Positions 54,572-63,259 of a stretch of 64,000 nucleotides of DNA are shown piece by piece; positions within the stretch are counted from its first letter, which is position 1; each line of letters begins with the position of its first letter. The stretch is from positions 62,001 to 126,000 of the forward strand of contig NZ_JAGHZV010000001.1 of the NCBI RefSeq assembly GCF_017745215.1, in the 5' to 3' direction. Position numbers and translations under genes: made by a program. Under the pieces are notes generated by a model that ran no database searches, had not been told where the DNA came from, and was given only the letters and a program-made list of their open reading frames with translations. The stretch is from Sphingomonas sp. Its GTDB lineage: Bacteria; Pseudomonadota; Alphaproteobacteria; Sphingomonadales; Sphingomonadaceae.

Positions 54572-55540
54572 ATGAGGACTGGAATTCGGAGCGCCACGGC
54601 GCTGGCGATGGTGCTTGCTTTGGGGGCGCCGACGGCGGCCTGGGCGGATCCCAAGCCGGCGGCGGACCATGTGAGCGCCAGGGACGAAGCGCCCGCGGGC
54701 AAGGGCGTTCCGCCCGAACTGCTCGCGCTCGAGAAGAACCTGCACCCCCAGCGCGGCGACGTGCGCATCGACGCCGCCAAGGCGGTGCTCCATTTGGGCG
54801 ACGCCTATTATTTCCTCCCCGCCGACGAGGCGAAGCGCGTGCTCACCCAGGTCTGGGGCAATCCGCCCGACGCGGTGACCGACGTGCTCGGGCTGGTGCT
54901 GCCCAAGGACGCGACGATCTTCGAGAATGTCTGGGGCGCGGTGGTCACGTATCGCGACACCGGCCATGTCTCGGACGCCGATGCGAACGGCCAGGATTAT
55001 AACAAGGTGCTCGCCGACATGCGCTCGGGCGAAGCGGCGGACAATGCCGAGCGGCGCGAGAAGGGCTATCAGACGATCACCCTGGTCGGCTGGGCGCAGG
55101 CGCCGTCCTACGACGCGGCCAGCCACTCGCTGATCTGGGCGCGCGAGCTCGCCGGCGAGGGCGAGCCGGTGCACACGCTCAACTATGACGTGCGGCTGCT
55201 CGGGCGGACGGGCGTGCTGAGCCTCAACATGATCGCGTCGATGGATTCGCTCGCGCAGGTGCGCGGCGCGGCGGCGACCTTCGGCGGGGCCGTGACCTTC
55301 GAGAAGGGCGCGACCTATGCAGACTATGATTCCTCGACCGACAAGACCGCCGAATATGGCTTGGCGGGGCTGGTCGCGGGCGGCGCCGCGGTGGCGGTGG
55401 CGCAGAAGCTGGGGCTGCTCGCGATCGTGCTCAAGTTCGGCAAGCTGATCCTGATCGGCGTGGCCGCGGGCGGTGCCGCGGTGTGGGCGGCGGTGAAGCG
55501 CTTCTTCGGCGGCGGGCGCCGGGATGAGGATACGATCTGA
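54572..55540 (+). CDS. DUF2167 membrane-anchored protein
   Basis: A 322-residue protein with a signal peptide ending ...PTAAWA (~26). LHLGDAYYFLPADEAKRVLT, WGNPPDAVTDVLGLVLP, GWAQAPSYDAASHSLIWARE and LLGRTGVLSLNMIASMDSLA are DUF2167 signatures. C-terminal TM (~280-310). Probably envelope-anchored; function unknown. The 277-nt gap before it (54295-54571) shows no gene. Confidence 0.87.
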   Translation: MRTGIRSATALAMVLALGAPTAAWADPKPAADHVSARDEAPAGKGVPPELLALEKNLHPQRGDVRIDAAKAVLHLGDAYYFLPADEAKRVLTQVWGNPPDAVTDVLGLVLPKDATIFENVWGAVVTYRDTGHVSDADANGQDYNKVLADMRSGEAADNAERREKGYQTITLVGWAQAPSYDAASHSLIWARELAGEGEPVHTLNYDVRLLGRTGVLSLNMIASMDSLAQVRGAAATFGGAVTFEKGATYADYDSSTDKTAEYGLAGLVAGGAAVAVAQKLGLLAIVLKFGKLILIGVAAGGAAVWAAVKRFFGGGRRDEDTI

Positions 55541-55564
55541 AGGGGGCCGCGCATCCAACCAAAG

Positions 55565-55592
55565 CGTCATCCCAGCTTTCGCCGGGATGACG
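55565..55592. repeat. collapsed REPIN-like repeat, copy 7
   Basis: CGTCATCCCAGCTTTCGCCG then GGATGACG: only the outer ends of the palindrome remain, suggesting an internal deletion of one hairpin and the centre. It is between convergent genes. Confidence 0.8.
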
Positions 55593-55625
55593 AAGGAGGA
55601 AGGGCCGTGACGGTCGTAGACGTAA

Positions 55626-56237
55626 TTATGCGGCGCTTGGCCCCTTCCCAGGCCCGCCCCCGCGGGCGAGCTCGGCGAGCAGCGTCTCGATCGCCCAGCT
55701 GCAGGCCGCGGCGGCGCCTTCCGGACCCAGCTCCCATTGGTCGCGCATCTCGAGCCAGGCATAGCCGCAGCCCATATATTGCAGCGCCGCAATCGCCTCG
55801 GTGCGCGCGGGCTCGGCAAGGTGCGCGGTCTGTTCGGCAAAGAGCGCGCGGAAGGTTTCGACGCGCTTGGTCGTCATCACGTTGCGCATCGCGCGGCCTT
55901 CGGGGCTCGCCATGGTGACGGTCATCGCCTCGGCATTGCTCTCGAACTTGCCGAACCGTTCCGGCATCAGGCCGACGAAGTCGTGGAGCGTGCTCGGCAT
56001 CCCGCCGGGCGGGCCGAGCCGCTCCCAGGCCGCGGCGCGCAGCGAGGACTGGTCGGGGAAATAGCGGTAGACGGTGCGACGCGAGAGGCCCGCGCGCTCG
56101 GCGACGCGGTCGTGGTTGAGCTGCTCGCCGGCGGCGATCAGCGCGATCAGCGCATCGACGGTGCGCTCGCGCGTGCTGGGGTTGTCGGGAGCCTCGGGCT
56201 TGGCCGGGTCGGCGAGGAGGAACTTTCGGTTACGCAT
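55626..56237 (-). CDS. TetR/AcrR-family transcriptional regulator
   Basis: A 203-residue regulator. The HTH is RVAERAGLSRRTVYRYFPDQ at ~44-63. The C-terminal ligand domain is not family-specific. Divergent from the gene at 56341, with a 41-bp inverted repeat between them that fits a TetR operator. Confidence 0.92.
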   Translation of the reverse strand: MRNRKFLLADPAKPEAPDNPSTRERTVDALIALIAAGEQLNHDRVAERAGLSRRTVYRYFPDQSSLRAAAWERLGPPGGMPSTLHDFVGLMPERFGKFESNAEAMTVTMASPEGRAMRNVMTTKRVETFRALFAEQTAHLAEPARTEAIAALQYMGCGYAWLEMRDQWELGPEGAAAACSWAIETLLAELARGGGPGKGPSAA

Positions 56238-56255
56238 GACGCCTTACATAGAGTC

Positions 56256-56296
56256 GGCACAAAAAGTGTCAAACTTTGCTTGACACATTTTGTGCC
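56256..56296. promoter_or_regulatory. 41-bp inverted repeat, likely TetR operator
   Basis: Arms GGCACAAAAAGTGTCAA (56256-56272) and TTGACACATTTTGTGCC (56280-56296) match at 16 of 17 positions, spaced by 7 nt. Each arm is itself an imperfect palindrome (GGCAC-N5-GTGTC), suggesting two dimers. A -35-like TTGACA at 56280 sits inside the right arm, so binding would block transcription to the right. Confidence 0.75.
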
Positions 56297-56340
56297 ACGC
56301 GTATTGGGAAGGCAACACACGAATCAGGGAGTTCGAGGAA

Positions 56341-56817
56341 ATGCTGTTCCATGTGTCGGTCGATGCCGAGGATCCGAAGCGCGTCGCGGGCGTGATCGCC
56401 GAGCTCTGGGACGGCGTGGCACTGCCCTTCCCGCCGGTGATCGAGGGTTGCTGGGTGGCGATGGCGGGCGACGACCGCCGTACCACGGTGGAAGTCTATC
56501 CGCGCGGCACCGAACTGGTCGAAGCCGAGGGCGACGCCGACGGCTATGGCGTGATCGGCGTGCGCAACCCGCGCTCGGCGACGCACCTGGCAGTGGCGAC
56601 CAACCTCGGCATCGAGCAGGTGCTCGCGATCGCCGCGCGCGAGGGCTGGCCGGTGAAGTATCGCAAGCGCGGCGGGATCTTCGGGGTGCTCGAGCTCTGG
56701 GCCGAAGGCACGCGGATGATCGAAGTGCTGACCCCCGAGATGCAGGCCGAATACCACGCCGGGCTGACGGTGGAGAATTGGCAGGGGTTTCTGAAGGCGG
56801 TGGGGGTGGTGGCCTGA
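56341..56817 (+). CDS. VOC-like small protein divergent from tetR
   Basis: A 158-residue cytoplasmic protein. ATG 56341 (MLFHVSVDAEDPKRVAGVIA) with GAGG close upstream. The start pattern and the DGYGVIGVRNPRSATHLAVA stretch resemble a glyoxalase/VOC fold, but I do not see a full metal-ligand set. Likely the TetR target, given divergent arrangement. Followed by a REPIN-type repeat. Confidence 0.78.
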   Translation: MLFHVSVDAEDPKRVAGVIAELWDGVALPFPPVIEGCWVAMAGDDRRTTVEVYPRGTELVEAEGDADGYGVIGVRNPRSATHLAVATNLGIEQVLAIAAREGWPVKYRKRGGIFGVLELWAEGTRMIEVLTPEMQAEYHAGLTVENWQGFLKAVGVVA

Positions 56818-56849
56818 ACGGCGCGCCCGTCCTGTCGAAGCAGAGTCCC

Positions 56850-57033
56850 CAAATTGGGCGTGTCATCGATCGCGAGACGCGCTTCCCCCTCAACCGTCAT
56901 CCCGGCGAAAGCCGGGACCCAGGGTTACGAAGGACGTCGCTCGCGGCCCTGGGTCCCGGCTTTCGCCGGGATGACGGTTGAGGAGCGCCCAAACCTTCCC
57001 CCTGTCGATGACGCGCCCAAGTCCGGCATGACG
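56850..57033. repeat. REPIN-like repeat copy 8 with flanking motif on both sides
   Basis: Core palindrome 56895-56976, flanked on the left (56850-56872) by CAAATTGGGCGTGTCATCGA and on the right (57006-57033) by TCGATGACGCGCCCAAGTCC-like sequence, an inverted pair. This is the only copy with both flanks, and it indicates a larger composite element. Confidence 0.88.
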
Positions 57034-57052
57034 GGGTGGTCGGATGAGAGGA

Positions 57053-58180
57053 TCAGTCCTCCGCCGGCGGTGGCGCCGCCGCTTCGACCGGATTGGGCGA
57101 CACCAGATTCACCTGCGTCCGATAGGCGAAGGCAATCCCGGCCCCGCGCAGCCGCTTGAGGATCGCGGCGATCACGCGGTCGTGCACCCCCGCCGGGAAA
57201 TCCATGCCTTCGGACTCATATTCCACGTCGCAGGCGATGCCGTTTTCGTTGAACCCGTTCACGCCGCCGTGGACGAGCTTGTAGCCCTGCTCCTCCACGG
57301 CCTCGCGCATCAATGCGGGGAGCCGCTCGACGGTCTCGGGCGGCGTGTCGTAGCCGATGGTGAAGCCGTATTTGATCCGGTTACGGATGCGGTTGCTCGC
57401 GTTGACGATCTCGTTATCGAGCAGCTTGCGGTTCGAGACGATCCGTTCCTCGCCGGTCGGCATGCGCAGCCGGGTGGACTTGAGCCCGATCCCCTCGACC
57501 ACGCCTTCGCTCGCGCCGAACTTGATGGTGTCGCCGAGACGGAAGGGCCGGTCGAAGATGATCGAGAGCGCCGCGATCAGGTCGCCGAAGATGCCCTGCG
57601 CGGCGAGGCCGATCGCGATGCCGCCGACGCCGAGGCCCGCGACCAGGCCGGTGACGTTCACCCCGAGGTTGGACAGCACCATCACCAGCGCGATCGCGAA
57701 CAGGGTCAGCGTGGTGAGCAGCCGGATGATGCCGAGCGCGCTCGACAGGCCGACGGCGGGATCCTCGCCGCGGGTGCGGTGCTCGACCATGCCGAGGATG
57801 ATCTCGCGCGCCCACACCGCGCCCTGGAACACCGCGGCGATGGTGAAGAGGAAGTGGATGATCGTCTCGACCACCGGCGGCGCGCCGGCGAAGCCCTTCA
57901 CCAGCCGGATCGCCGTCATGACGATGAAGAAATTGCCCGTCCTGGCGACGGCGCGGCCGATGATCGAATACCAGTTGGCGACGCCCTCGCCCTTGCGGCA
58001 GAGGCGCATCCCCCAACCGCGGACGAAGTGCAGCAGGAAGAATACTCCGACCGCGACGGCGGTGGCGACGAGGATGTTGAGCCAATGATCCTGGATCCAC
58101 TGGCTCGCGTCGGTGACGAAATCGCGCGCCTGCACTCGAAGATCGGCGCTGCTGGTCGGAAACGCGATGCTGTTGTTCAT
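57053..58180 (-). CDS. mechanosensitive ion channel (MscS family)
   Basis: A 375-residue channel. TMs near ~35-55, 78-100, 105-130, 140-160, then the pore helix region VAGLGVGGIAIGLAAQGIFG (Gly/Ala-rich, TM3) at ~172-192, followed by the beta domain with LGDTIKFGASEGVVEGIGLK. C-terminal soluble part has GYDTPPETVERLPALM. Relieves osmotic pressure in the inner membrane. Start overlaps the topoisomerase stop (ATGA). Confidence 0.95.
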   Translation of the reverse strand: MNNSIAFPTSSADLRVQARDFVTDASQWIQDHWLNILVATAVAVGVFFLLHFVRGWGMRLCRKGEGVANWYSIIGRAVARTGNFFIVMTAIRLVKGFAGAPPVVETIIHFLFTIAAVFQGAVWAREIILGMVEHRTRGEDPAVGLSSALGIIRLLTTLTLFAIALVMVLSNLGVNVTGLVAGLGVGGIAIGLAAQGIFGDLIAALSIIFDRPFRLGDTIKFGASEGVVEGIGLKSTRLRMPTGEERIVSNRKLLDNEIVNASNRIRNRIKYGFTIGYDTPPETVERLPALMREAVEEQGYKLVHGGVNGFNENGIACDVEYESEGMDFPAGVHDRVIAAILKRLRGAGIAFAYRTQVNLVSPNPVEAAAPPPAED

Positions 58181-59184
58181 GCTGCCTTTCGGTGGTGGTG
58201 GTCGTCCGCGCCTTCGAGCAGGGCGATCAGCCCGCGCTCGTACCGGCTGAGGTAGCGTGTCGCGCGCGGCAAGTGGAGAGCCTTGCGGAACGCTGCCTGC
58301 GCGTCGCGATCCTTGGCGAGCGCGACCAGCTGCGGATGGACATAGGATTTGCGCGCGATCGCGGGCGTGTTGCCCAGCGCTTCGGTGACGGGCTCGAGCA
58401 TCGTGTTGAGGCCGATATGGCCGTCGGCGCCGGCCAGCGCCTCATAGGCGAGCACGCTCGCCCCCCAGGTGCGGAAATGCTTGGCCGTGAATTCCTCGCC
58501 GGTCGCCTCGCGGATGTACGTGTTAACGTCGCTCGACGTGACGGGGTGGGCCTCGCCGGCATCGTCGAGCCAGCGGAAGAGATGCTGGCCGGGCAGGTCC
58601 TGGCAGCGCTTGACGAAGCGGCTGAGGCTCTTGTCGGTGATCGTCAGCACGCGCAGCTTGCCCGACTTGGCGCGGAACTGGAGGCGCAGCGTCTGGCCGC
58701 GCAGCGTCGCGTGGCGCTTGCGGAGCGTGGTGGCGCCGAAGCTCTTGTTGGCCTGGACATATTGTTCGTTGCCGACGCGGATGCTGCCGCGGTCGAGCAG
58801 CCGCACCACCGCAGCGACGGCCTTGTTCTTGCAGAGGCCGCGCAACGCGAGATCGGCCTCGACCCGCGCGCGCAATCGGGGGAGCGCTTCGCCGAAGCCG
58901 GCGCAGCGCTCGTACTTCGCGGCTTCCTGGGCTTCGCGGAAATCGGCGTGATAGCGATATTGCTTGCGGCCCTTGGCATCGATCCCGGTCGCCTGGATAT
59001 GGCCGCTGGCGCGCGGGCAGAACCAGGCGTGGGTATAGGCCGGGGGCAGGCCGACGGCGTTCAGCCGGTCGATCTCGTCGCGGTCGGTGACACGGCTGCC
59101 GTCGGGCGCCCAATAGCTCCAGTGCTTGCCCTGCTTGCGGCGGGTGATCCCGGGCTGGCTGTCGTCGCAATAATGGATCGGCAT
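58177..59184 (-). CDS. DNA topoisomerase IB
   Basis: A 335-residue type IB topoisomerase (poxvirus-like). ATG 59184 (MPIHYCDDSQPGITRRKQG). SIRVGNEQYVQANKSFGATT and LRVLTITDKSLSRFVKR carry the Arg/Lys active-site residues, FTAKHFRTWGAS the conserved region, and NTPAIARKSYVHPQLV the catalytic Tyr. It nicks and relaxes DNA in the cytoplasm. Its end overlaps the MscS start, suggesting an operon. Confidence 0.93.
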   Translation of the reverse strand: MPIHYCDDSQPGITRRKQGKHWSYWAPDGSRVTDRDEIDRLNAVGLPPAYTHAWFCPRASGHIQATGIDAKGRKQYRYHADFREAQEAAKYERCAGFGEALPRLRARVEADLALRGLCKNKAVAAVVRLLDRGSIRVGNEQYVQANKSFGATTLRKRHATLRGQTLRLQFRAKSGKLRVLTITDKSLSRFVKRCQDLPGQHLFRWLDDAGEAHPVTSSDVNTYIREATGEEFTAKHFRTWGASVLAYEALAGADGHIGLNTMLEPVTEALGNTPAIARKSYVHPQLVALAKDRDAQAAFRKALHLPRATRYLSRYERGLIALLEGADDHHHRKAA

Positions 59185-59228
59185 CTCGACCGGGGCTCCC
59201 TCGCTATGCCCCTGAGAATGCGCGGTCC

Positions 59229-60326
59229 CTAGGTTCGTTCCGACTTCAGCGGGGCAGGGGTCGCGGCCGCGGCGAGGCTGAGGCGATTGATCCAGCGCTG
59301 TGCCGGGCGCTCTATCCGGTGGTATAGCCCCGCCGAGGCGAGCAGCACGAGGACGACGAAGAGGCCGAACTGGAGCCAGCTCATCTCGTGCGCGTGGATG
59401 AAGGCGAGTTTGTAGCCCATCCACAGCATCCAATGGCCGAGATAGGTGGCATAGCTGATCTCGCCGAGATAGTGGACCGGGGTCCATTCGAGGACATTGC
59501 CGCGCATCCCTGAAGTGAGCGCGAGCAGCAGCACGAGCGCGGCGAAGGCGAGCGGGAGCGCGGCGGTCTGCGGGAGCAGGCCGGTGAGCCAGGCGGCGGG
59601 CAGCGCGGCCATCACGACGAGGGCGCCGAGCGCGGGAAGGGCGGGGCGGCCGCGCCAGCGGTCCCAGAGCGCGCAGACGATCGTGCCGAGCGCGAACTCG
59701 CCGAGGCAGCGCAGCACGCCGATCGAGGTGAGGGCCTGGCCCAGCACCGTCGCGCGATTGAACGCGAAGATCGCATGGAGCGCTGCGGCGAAGCCCAGCA
59801 TCGCGGCGAGCAGCACCGGCGTGGGGAGGCGGCGCCAGTCGACTGCGATGACGAGCAGCGGGAAGAGGAGATATGCAGCAAGCTCGCACGAGATCGACCA
59901 GGCGGGGACGTTCCAGGTCAGCCGGTCGGGGGTGAAACCCCAGTTCTGGAGCAGCAGGATGTGCAGCGGCAGCTCGGCGGGCGGATATTGCGCCCAGTCG
60001 GCACGATCGAGGCTTGCAAGCGCGAGCGCATAGACCAGCGCGATGGCGAGCATGAACAAGTGCAGCGGCCAGACGCGCGCGACGCGGCGGCGCAGGAAGT
60101 CGGGCGCGCCGGCCAGGCCCTGCGCGCGGAGGCGGTCGGCATAGGTCAGCCAGATCACGAAGCCCGAGAGCACGAAGAAGAAGTCGACCGCGAGATAGCC
60201 GTAGGACAGCGGCCCCGCCGGCCCGCCGACGCCCTGCATCATGAAGCGCAAGTGGAACAGCACCACCAGCCACGCCGCGATGCCGCGCGCGCCGGTGAGG
60301 GCCTTGAGTTCGGGCCTTGGGCTCAT
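59229..60326 (-). CDS. acyltransferase 3 family membrane protein
   Basis: A 365-residue integral membrane acyltransferase with about ten TMs. ALTGARGIAAWLVVLFHLRF is the family start with the catalytic-like His; VDFFFVLSGFVIWLTYADRL and WSISCELAAYLLFPLLVI are signatures. Members O-acetylate or acylate polysaccharides. Start overlaps the ligase stop (ATGA), so it belongs to the polysaccharide cluster. Confidence 0.92.
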   Translation of the reverse strand: MSPRPELKALTGARGIAAWLVVLFHLRFMMQGVGGPAGPLSYGYLAVDFFFVLSGFVIWLTYADRLRAQGLAGAPDFLRRRVARVWPLHLFMLAIALVYALALASLDRADWAQYPPAELPLHILLLQNWGFTPDRLTWNVPAWSISCELAAYLLFPLLVIAVDWRRLPTPVLLAAMLGFAAALHAIFAFNRATVLGQALTSIGVLRCLGEFALGTIVCALWDRWRGRPALPALGALVVMAALPAAWLTGLLPQTAALPLAFAALVLLLALTSGMRGNVLEWTPVHYLGEISYATYLGHWMLWMGYKLAFIHAHEMSWLQFGLFVVLVLLASAGLYHRIERPAQRWINRLSLAAAATPAPLKSERT

Positions 60327-61681
60327 CCTGCCGGAGCCAGCTGGGAACGCTTGCTGCGCATCGGCCGCCAGGAAGCCGCAGCGCGGCGGCGGGCGCAATA
60401 GCCGTCGAGCCCGATCTGCGCGCCGATCAGCATGTAGATGAACGGCTGGAAGGCGATCGCGATGAACGCGGCCCCCAGTAGGTAGACGATATGCCCGTTC
60501 TGCAGCGCCGCGGCGAGCGGGGCGATCCACGCTTCCTCGCCCTCGGCGCGCTTGTAGCGCTGGCGCAGCACTTCCATGCGGAACAGCCCCGCCACGTTGA
60601 TCACCAGCCACAGCCCGAGCCCGAAATAGCCCTGCTCGCCCAGCATCTCGAAATAGGCGCTGTGATAGGCGCGCGCGCTGTCGACCTCGAGCGTGCGCTC
60701 GACCGTGACGTTGTTGCCCTCGCCGGTCTGGGTGACCTTCTCATACTGGATGTGGTTCTGGCGATAGGCCTCGAAGCCGCCGCCCATCGGGTGCGTCTTC
60801 ACATAGTCCATCGTCCAGTTCCACACGGCCACCCGCGTCGAGGCGGAGCTGTCGCCCTGGTAGGTCTGGATCGTCCCCATCCGCTCCAGGAAAGCCTGGG
60901 GTAGGAACGGGATCACCCCGACGGTGAGCGCCGCCGCCGCACCGATGTAGAGCAGCGGCCGCTTGACTTCGCGCAGCATCAGCACCGCGAGCAGGCCGAT
61001 GCAGAGGAGGCCGGTGCGCGTCGAGGTGCCCACCGGGATCAGCATGCAGGCGAAGATCAGGGCATAGGCGAAGGCCTTCACCTTCCAGTCGGGCGTGAAG
61101 ATCGTGCCGTGCTTGGTGAACCACAGGATGATGGGCACGATGCAGATCGCCACGGTCGAGATGGTGCTGCCCTCGTAGAGCCCCGAATTGTTGTTGATCA
61201 TCAGGTCGAGCTCGCCATAGCCGCCGCCGCCGAGCGCGGTCTTGATCCCGCCGGTGATGATGATCGACCCCGCCGAGAGGATCATGAAGAGCAGCAGCGC
61301 CTCGATGCGCAGCCGCGTCTTCAGCGTGAAGGGCAGGAAGATCGCGAAGGCCAGCGCCTTCCACACCCATTCCCATTTGCCTTGGGCATCGACGGGAAAG
61401 TCGGCGTGGCTGGTGGTCCAGGCGCAATAGCCGAGCATGACGAGCATCAGCCATTGGCGTGGGGCCATGCTGAGCCCCTTCTTGTCGTCGGCGATCGCCC
61501 AGCCGCCGAGCGTCAGCACCGCGGCGATCATCGAGATCGGCACCGAGTTCAGCAGGACATAGGTCAGTCGCTGCGGCGAGACGATGTCGATATAGGCGTA
61601 GACGAGCACGAACAGGAACGGCCGCTTGAAGCCGAACGCGAACATCGCCGCGAGGAAGGCGAGGAAGGGCAGGTCATGCAT
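60323..61681 (-). CDS. exosortase-A-associated O-glycosylation ligase / polymerase-like
   Basis: A 452-residue membrane protein with about twelve TMs. VLVYAYIDIVSPQRLTYVLL, then GELDLMINNNSGLYEGSTIS and GTSTRTGLLCIGLLAVLML, match the TIGR03097/DUF5935-Wzy_C type of putative O-glycosylation ligase. A large periplasmic loop between ~265 and 350 includes KTHPMGGGFEAYRQNHIQYE. It would join or polymerise glycans. Its ATG overlaps the small upstream gene by 8 nt. Confidence 0.9.
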   Translation of the reverse strand: MHDLPFLAFLAAMFAFGFKRPFLFVLVYAYIDIVSPQRLTYVLLNSVPISMIAAVLTLGGWAIADDKKGLSMAPRQWLMLVMLGYCAWTTSHADFPVDAQGKWEWVWKALAFAIFLPFTLKTRLRIEALLLFMILSAGSIIITGGIKTALGGGGYGELDLMINNNSGLYEGSTISTVAICIVPIILWFTKHGTIFTPDWKVKAFAYALIFACMLIPVGTSTRTGLLCIGLLAVLMLREVKRPLLYIGAAAALTVGVIPFLPQAFLERMGTIQTYQGDSSASTRVAVWNWTMDYVKTHPMGGGFEAYRQNHIQYEKVTQTGEGNNVTVERTLEVDSARAYHSAYFEMLGEQGYFGLGLWLVINVAGLFRMEVLRQRYKRAEGEEAWIAPLAAALQNGHIVYLLGAAFIAIAFQPFIYMLIGAQIGLDGYCARRRAAASWRPMRSKRSQLAPAG

Positions 61682-61829
61682 CGCCGCGGCCCCATCGGCG
61701 CTTGGGGGGGGGCTTGTCGGCGGGGTCGGAGGCGGCGTCCTCGCGGTCGAGGTCGGGGCGGCGCAGCAGCAGGATGGCCGCGAGCAGCATCAGGCCATGC
61801 GTGAGCGCCAGGGAGAAATTGTCGATCAT
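61674..61829 (-). CDS. 51-residue single-TM membrane protein
   Basis: MIDNFSLALTHGLMLLAAIL then LLRRPDLD: a TM at ~5-22 and a charged tail rich in Asp, Pro and Arg (PPPKRRWGRG). Its stop overlaps the ligase start as ATGCATGA (8 nt), a sign of translational coupling. Unknown function; its position points to a partner in the polysaccharide cluster. Confidence 0.65.
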   Translation of the reverse strand: MIDNFSLALTHGLMLLAAILLLRRPDLDREDAASDPADKPPPKRRWGRGDA

Positions 61830-61856
61830 CGGCCCGCGGTTCGCATTCTCTTTCTT

Positions 61857-61939
61857 CGTCATCCCGGCGAAAGCCGGGACCCAGGGCCACAAGGGGCATC
61901 GCCCGCGACTCCTGGGTCCCGGCTTTCGCCGGGATGACG
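61857..61939. repeat. REPIN-like palindromic repeat, copy 9
   Basis: Two inverted TCCCGGC-GAAA-GCCGGGA hairpins, between the divergent small gene and the glycosyltransferase. This is the only copy in a divergent, promoter-bearing gap, 28 nt upstream of the 61829 start. Confidence 0.9.
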
Positions 61940-62008
61940 GATGGGGTTTGCTTACCCGTTCGGGGGTCTACCAGCGCGCAGTTGACGTGCCGTTAAGACT
62001 GGCGTGGC

Positions 62009-63259
62009 ATGCACGATCCCGCGATGCGCGTGCTCCACATCCTCGATCACGGCCTGCCGCTGCACAGCGGCTATGCCTTCCGCACCCGCGCGATCCTGAA
62101 GGCGCAGATCGCGCGCGGCTGGGAGGTCGCCGCGGTGACCGGCCCCCGCCAGGGCGCATCGGCCGCGCAGGCCGAAGTGCTCGACGGGCTGACCTTCCAC
62201 CGCACCCAACCCGTCAAGGCCACGCTGCCGGTCCTTTCCGAGCTTCGCGAAGTCGCTGCGTTCGCGCGACGGATACGCGAGGTCGCCGAAGCGTTTCGGC
62301 CAGACGTGCTCCATGCCCATTCGCCTGTCCTCGACGCGATGGCCGCCCGGCGCGCCGCGCGCCGGCTGGGGCTGCCGCTCGTCTACGAGATCCGCGCCTT
62401 CTGGGAAGACGCCGCGGTGGGCAATGGCGAGGGCCGCGAAGGCTCGTGGAAATACCGGCTCACCCGCGCGCTCGAGACGCGAGCGGTGCGCGAGGCCGAT
62501 GCCGTCGCGGTGATCTGCGAGGGGTTGCGCAGCGACCTGGTCGCGCGCGGGATCGACCCCGCCAAGATCTTCGTCTCGCCCAACGGCGTCGACATGGGCA
62601 TGTTCGGCGAGCCGGCACCGCGCGACGAAGCCTTGGCCCGCGAGCTCGGGCTCGACGGCGCCGAGACGATCGGCTTCATCGGCAGCTTCTACGATTACGA
62701 GGGCCTCGACGACCTGATCGCCGCGATGCCGCGGCTCGTCGCCGAGCGGCCCGACATGCACCTGATCCTCGTCGGCGGCGGGCCGATGGACGAAGCGCTG
62801 CGTCGCGCCGCCGCCGTCTCGCCGGTGAGCGGGCGCATCCACTTCATCGGCCGCGTGCCGCACGGCGAAGTCGAGCGCTGGTACGGCCTGATCGACGTGC
62901 TGGTCTATCCGCGCAAGGCGATGCGGCTGACCGAGCTGGTGACGCCGCTCAAACCCCTCGAAGCGATGGCGCAGCGCCGCCTCGTCGCGGCGTCGGACGT
63001 CGGCGGGCACCGCGAGCTGATCCGCGACGGCGACACCGGCACGCTGTTCCGCCCCGACGATCCCGAGGCGCTGGCCGCCTCGATCGCCGGCCTCTTCGCC
63101 GAGCGCGAGCTCTGGGAGGCCCGGCGCGAACGCGCGCGCGCCTATGTCGAGAGCGAACGAAATTGGGCCGTCAACGTCGCCCGGTATGATTCTGTTTACC
63201 AAAAGCTGGCCAATATGCCGGCGATGATCGAGTCCGCTGTCCGTACGGTGAAGGCATGA
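62009..63259 (+). CDS. exosortase-A-associated glycosyltransferase (TIGR04063-like)
   Basis: A 416-residue GT4-type glycosyltransferase (GT-B fold). RVLHILDHGLPLHSGYAFRT is the hallmark of the PEP-CTERM/exosortase-A-associated family. PLVYEIRAFWEDAAVGNGEG and SPNGVDMGMFGEP follow; TIGFIGSFYDYEGLDDLIAA starts the C-terminal domain, and ERWYGLIDVLVYPRKAMRLT ... TPLKPLEAMAQ is the donor site with the E-x7-E-like motif. ATG 62009 used; Met at 62024 is an alternative. Confidence 0.92.
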   Translation: MHDPAMRVLHILDHGLPLHSGYAFRTRAILKAQIARGWEVAAVTGPRQGASAAQAEVLDGLTFHRTQPVKATLPVLSELREVAAFARRIREVAEAFRPDVLHAHSPVLDAMAARRAARRLGLPLVYEIRAFWEDAAVGNGEGREGSWKYRLTRALETRAVREADAVAVICEGLRSDLVARGIDPAKIFVSPNGVDMGMFGEPAPRDEALARELGLDGAETIGFIGSFYDYEGLDDLIAAMPRLVAERPDMHLILVGGGPMDEALRRAAAVSPVSGRIHFIGRVPHGEVERWYGLIDVLVYPRKAMRLTELVTPLKPLEAMAQRRLVAASDVGGHRELIRDGDTGTLFRPDDPEALAASIAGLFAERELWEARRERARAYVESERNWAVNVARYDSVYQKLANMPAMIESAVRTVKA

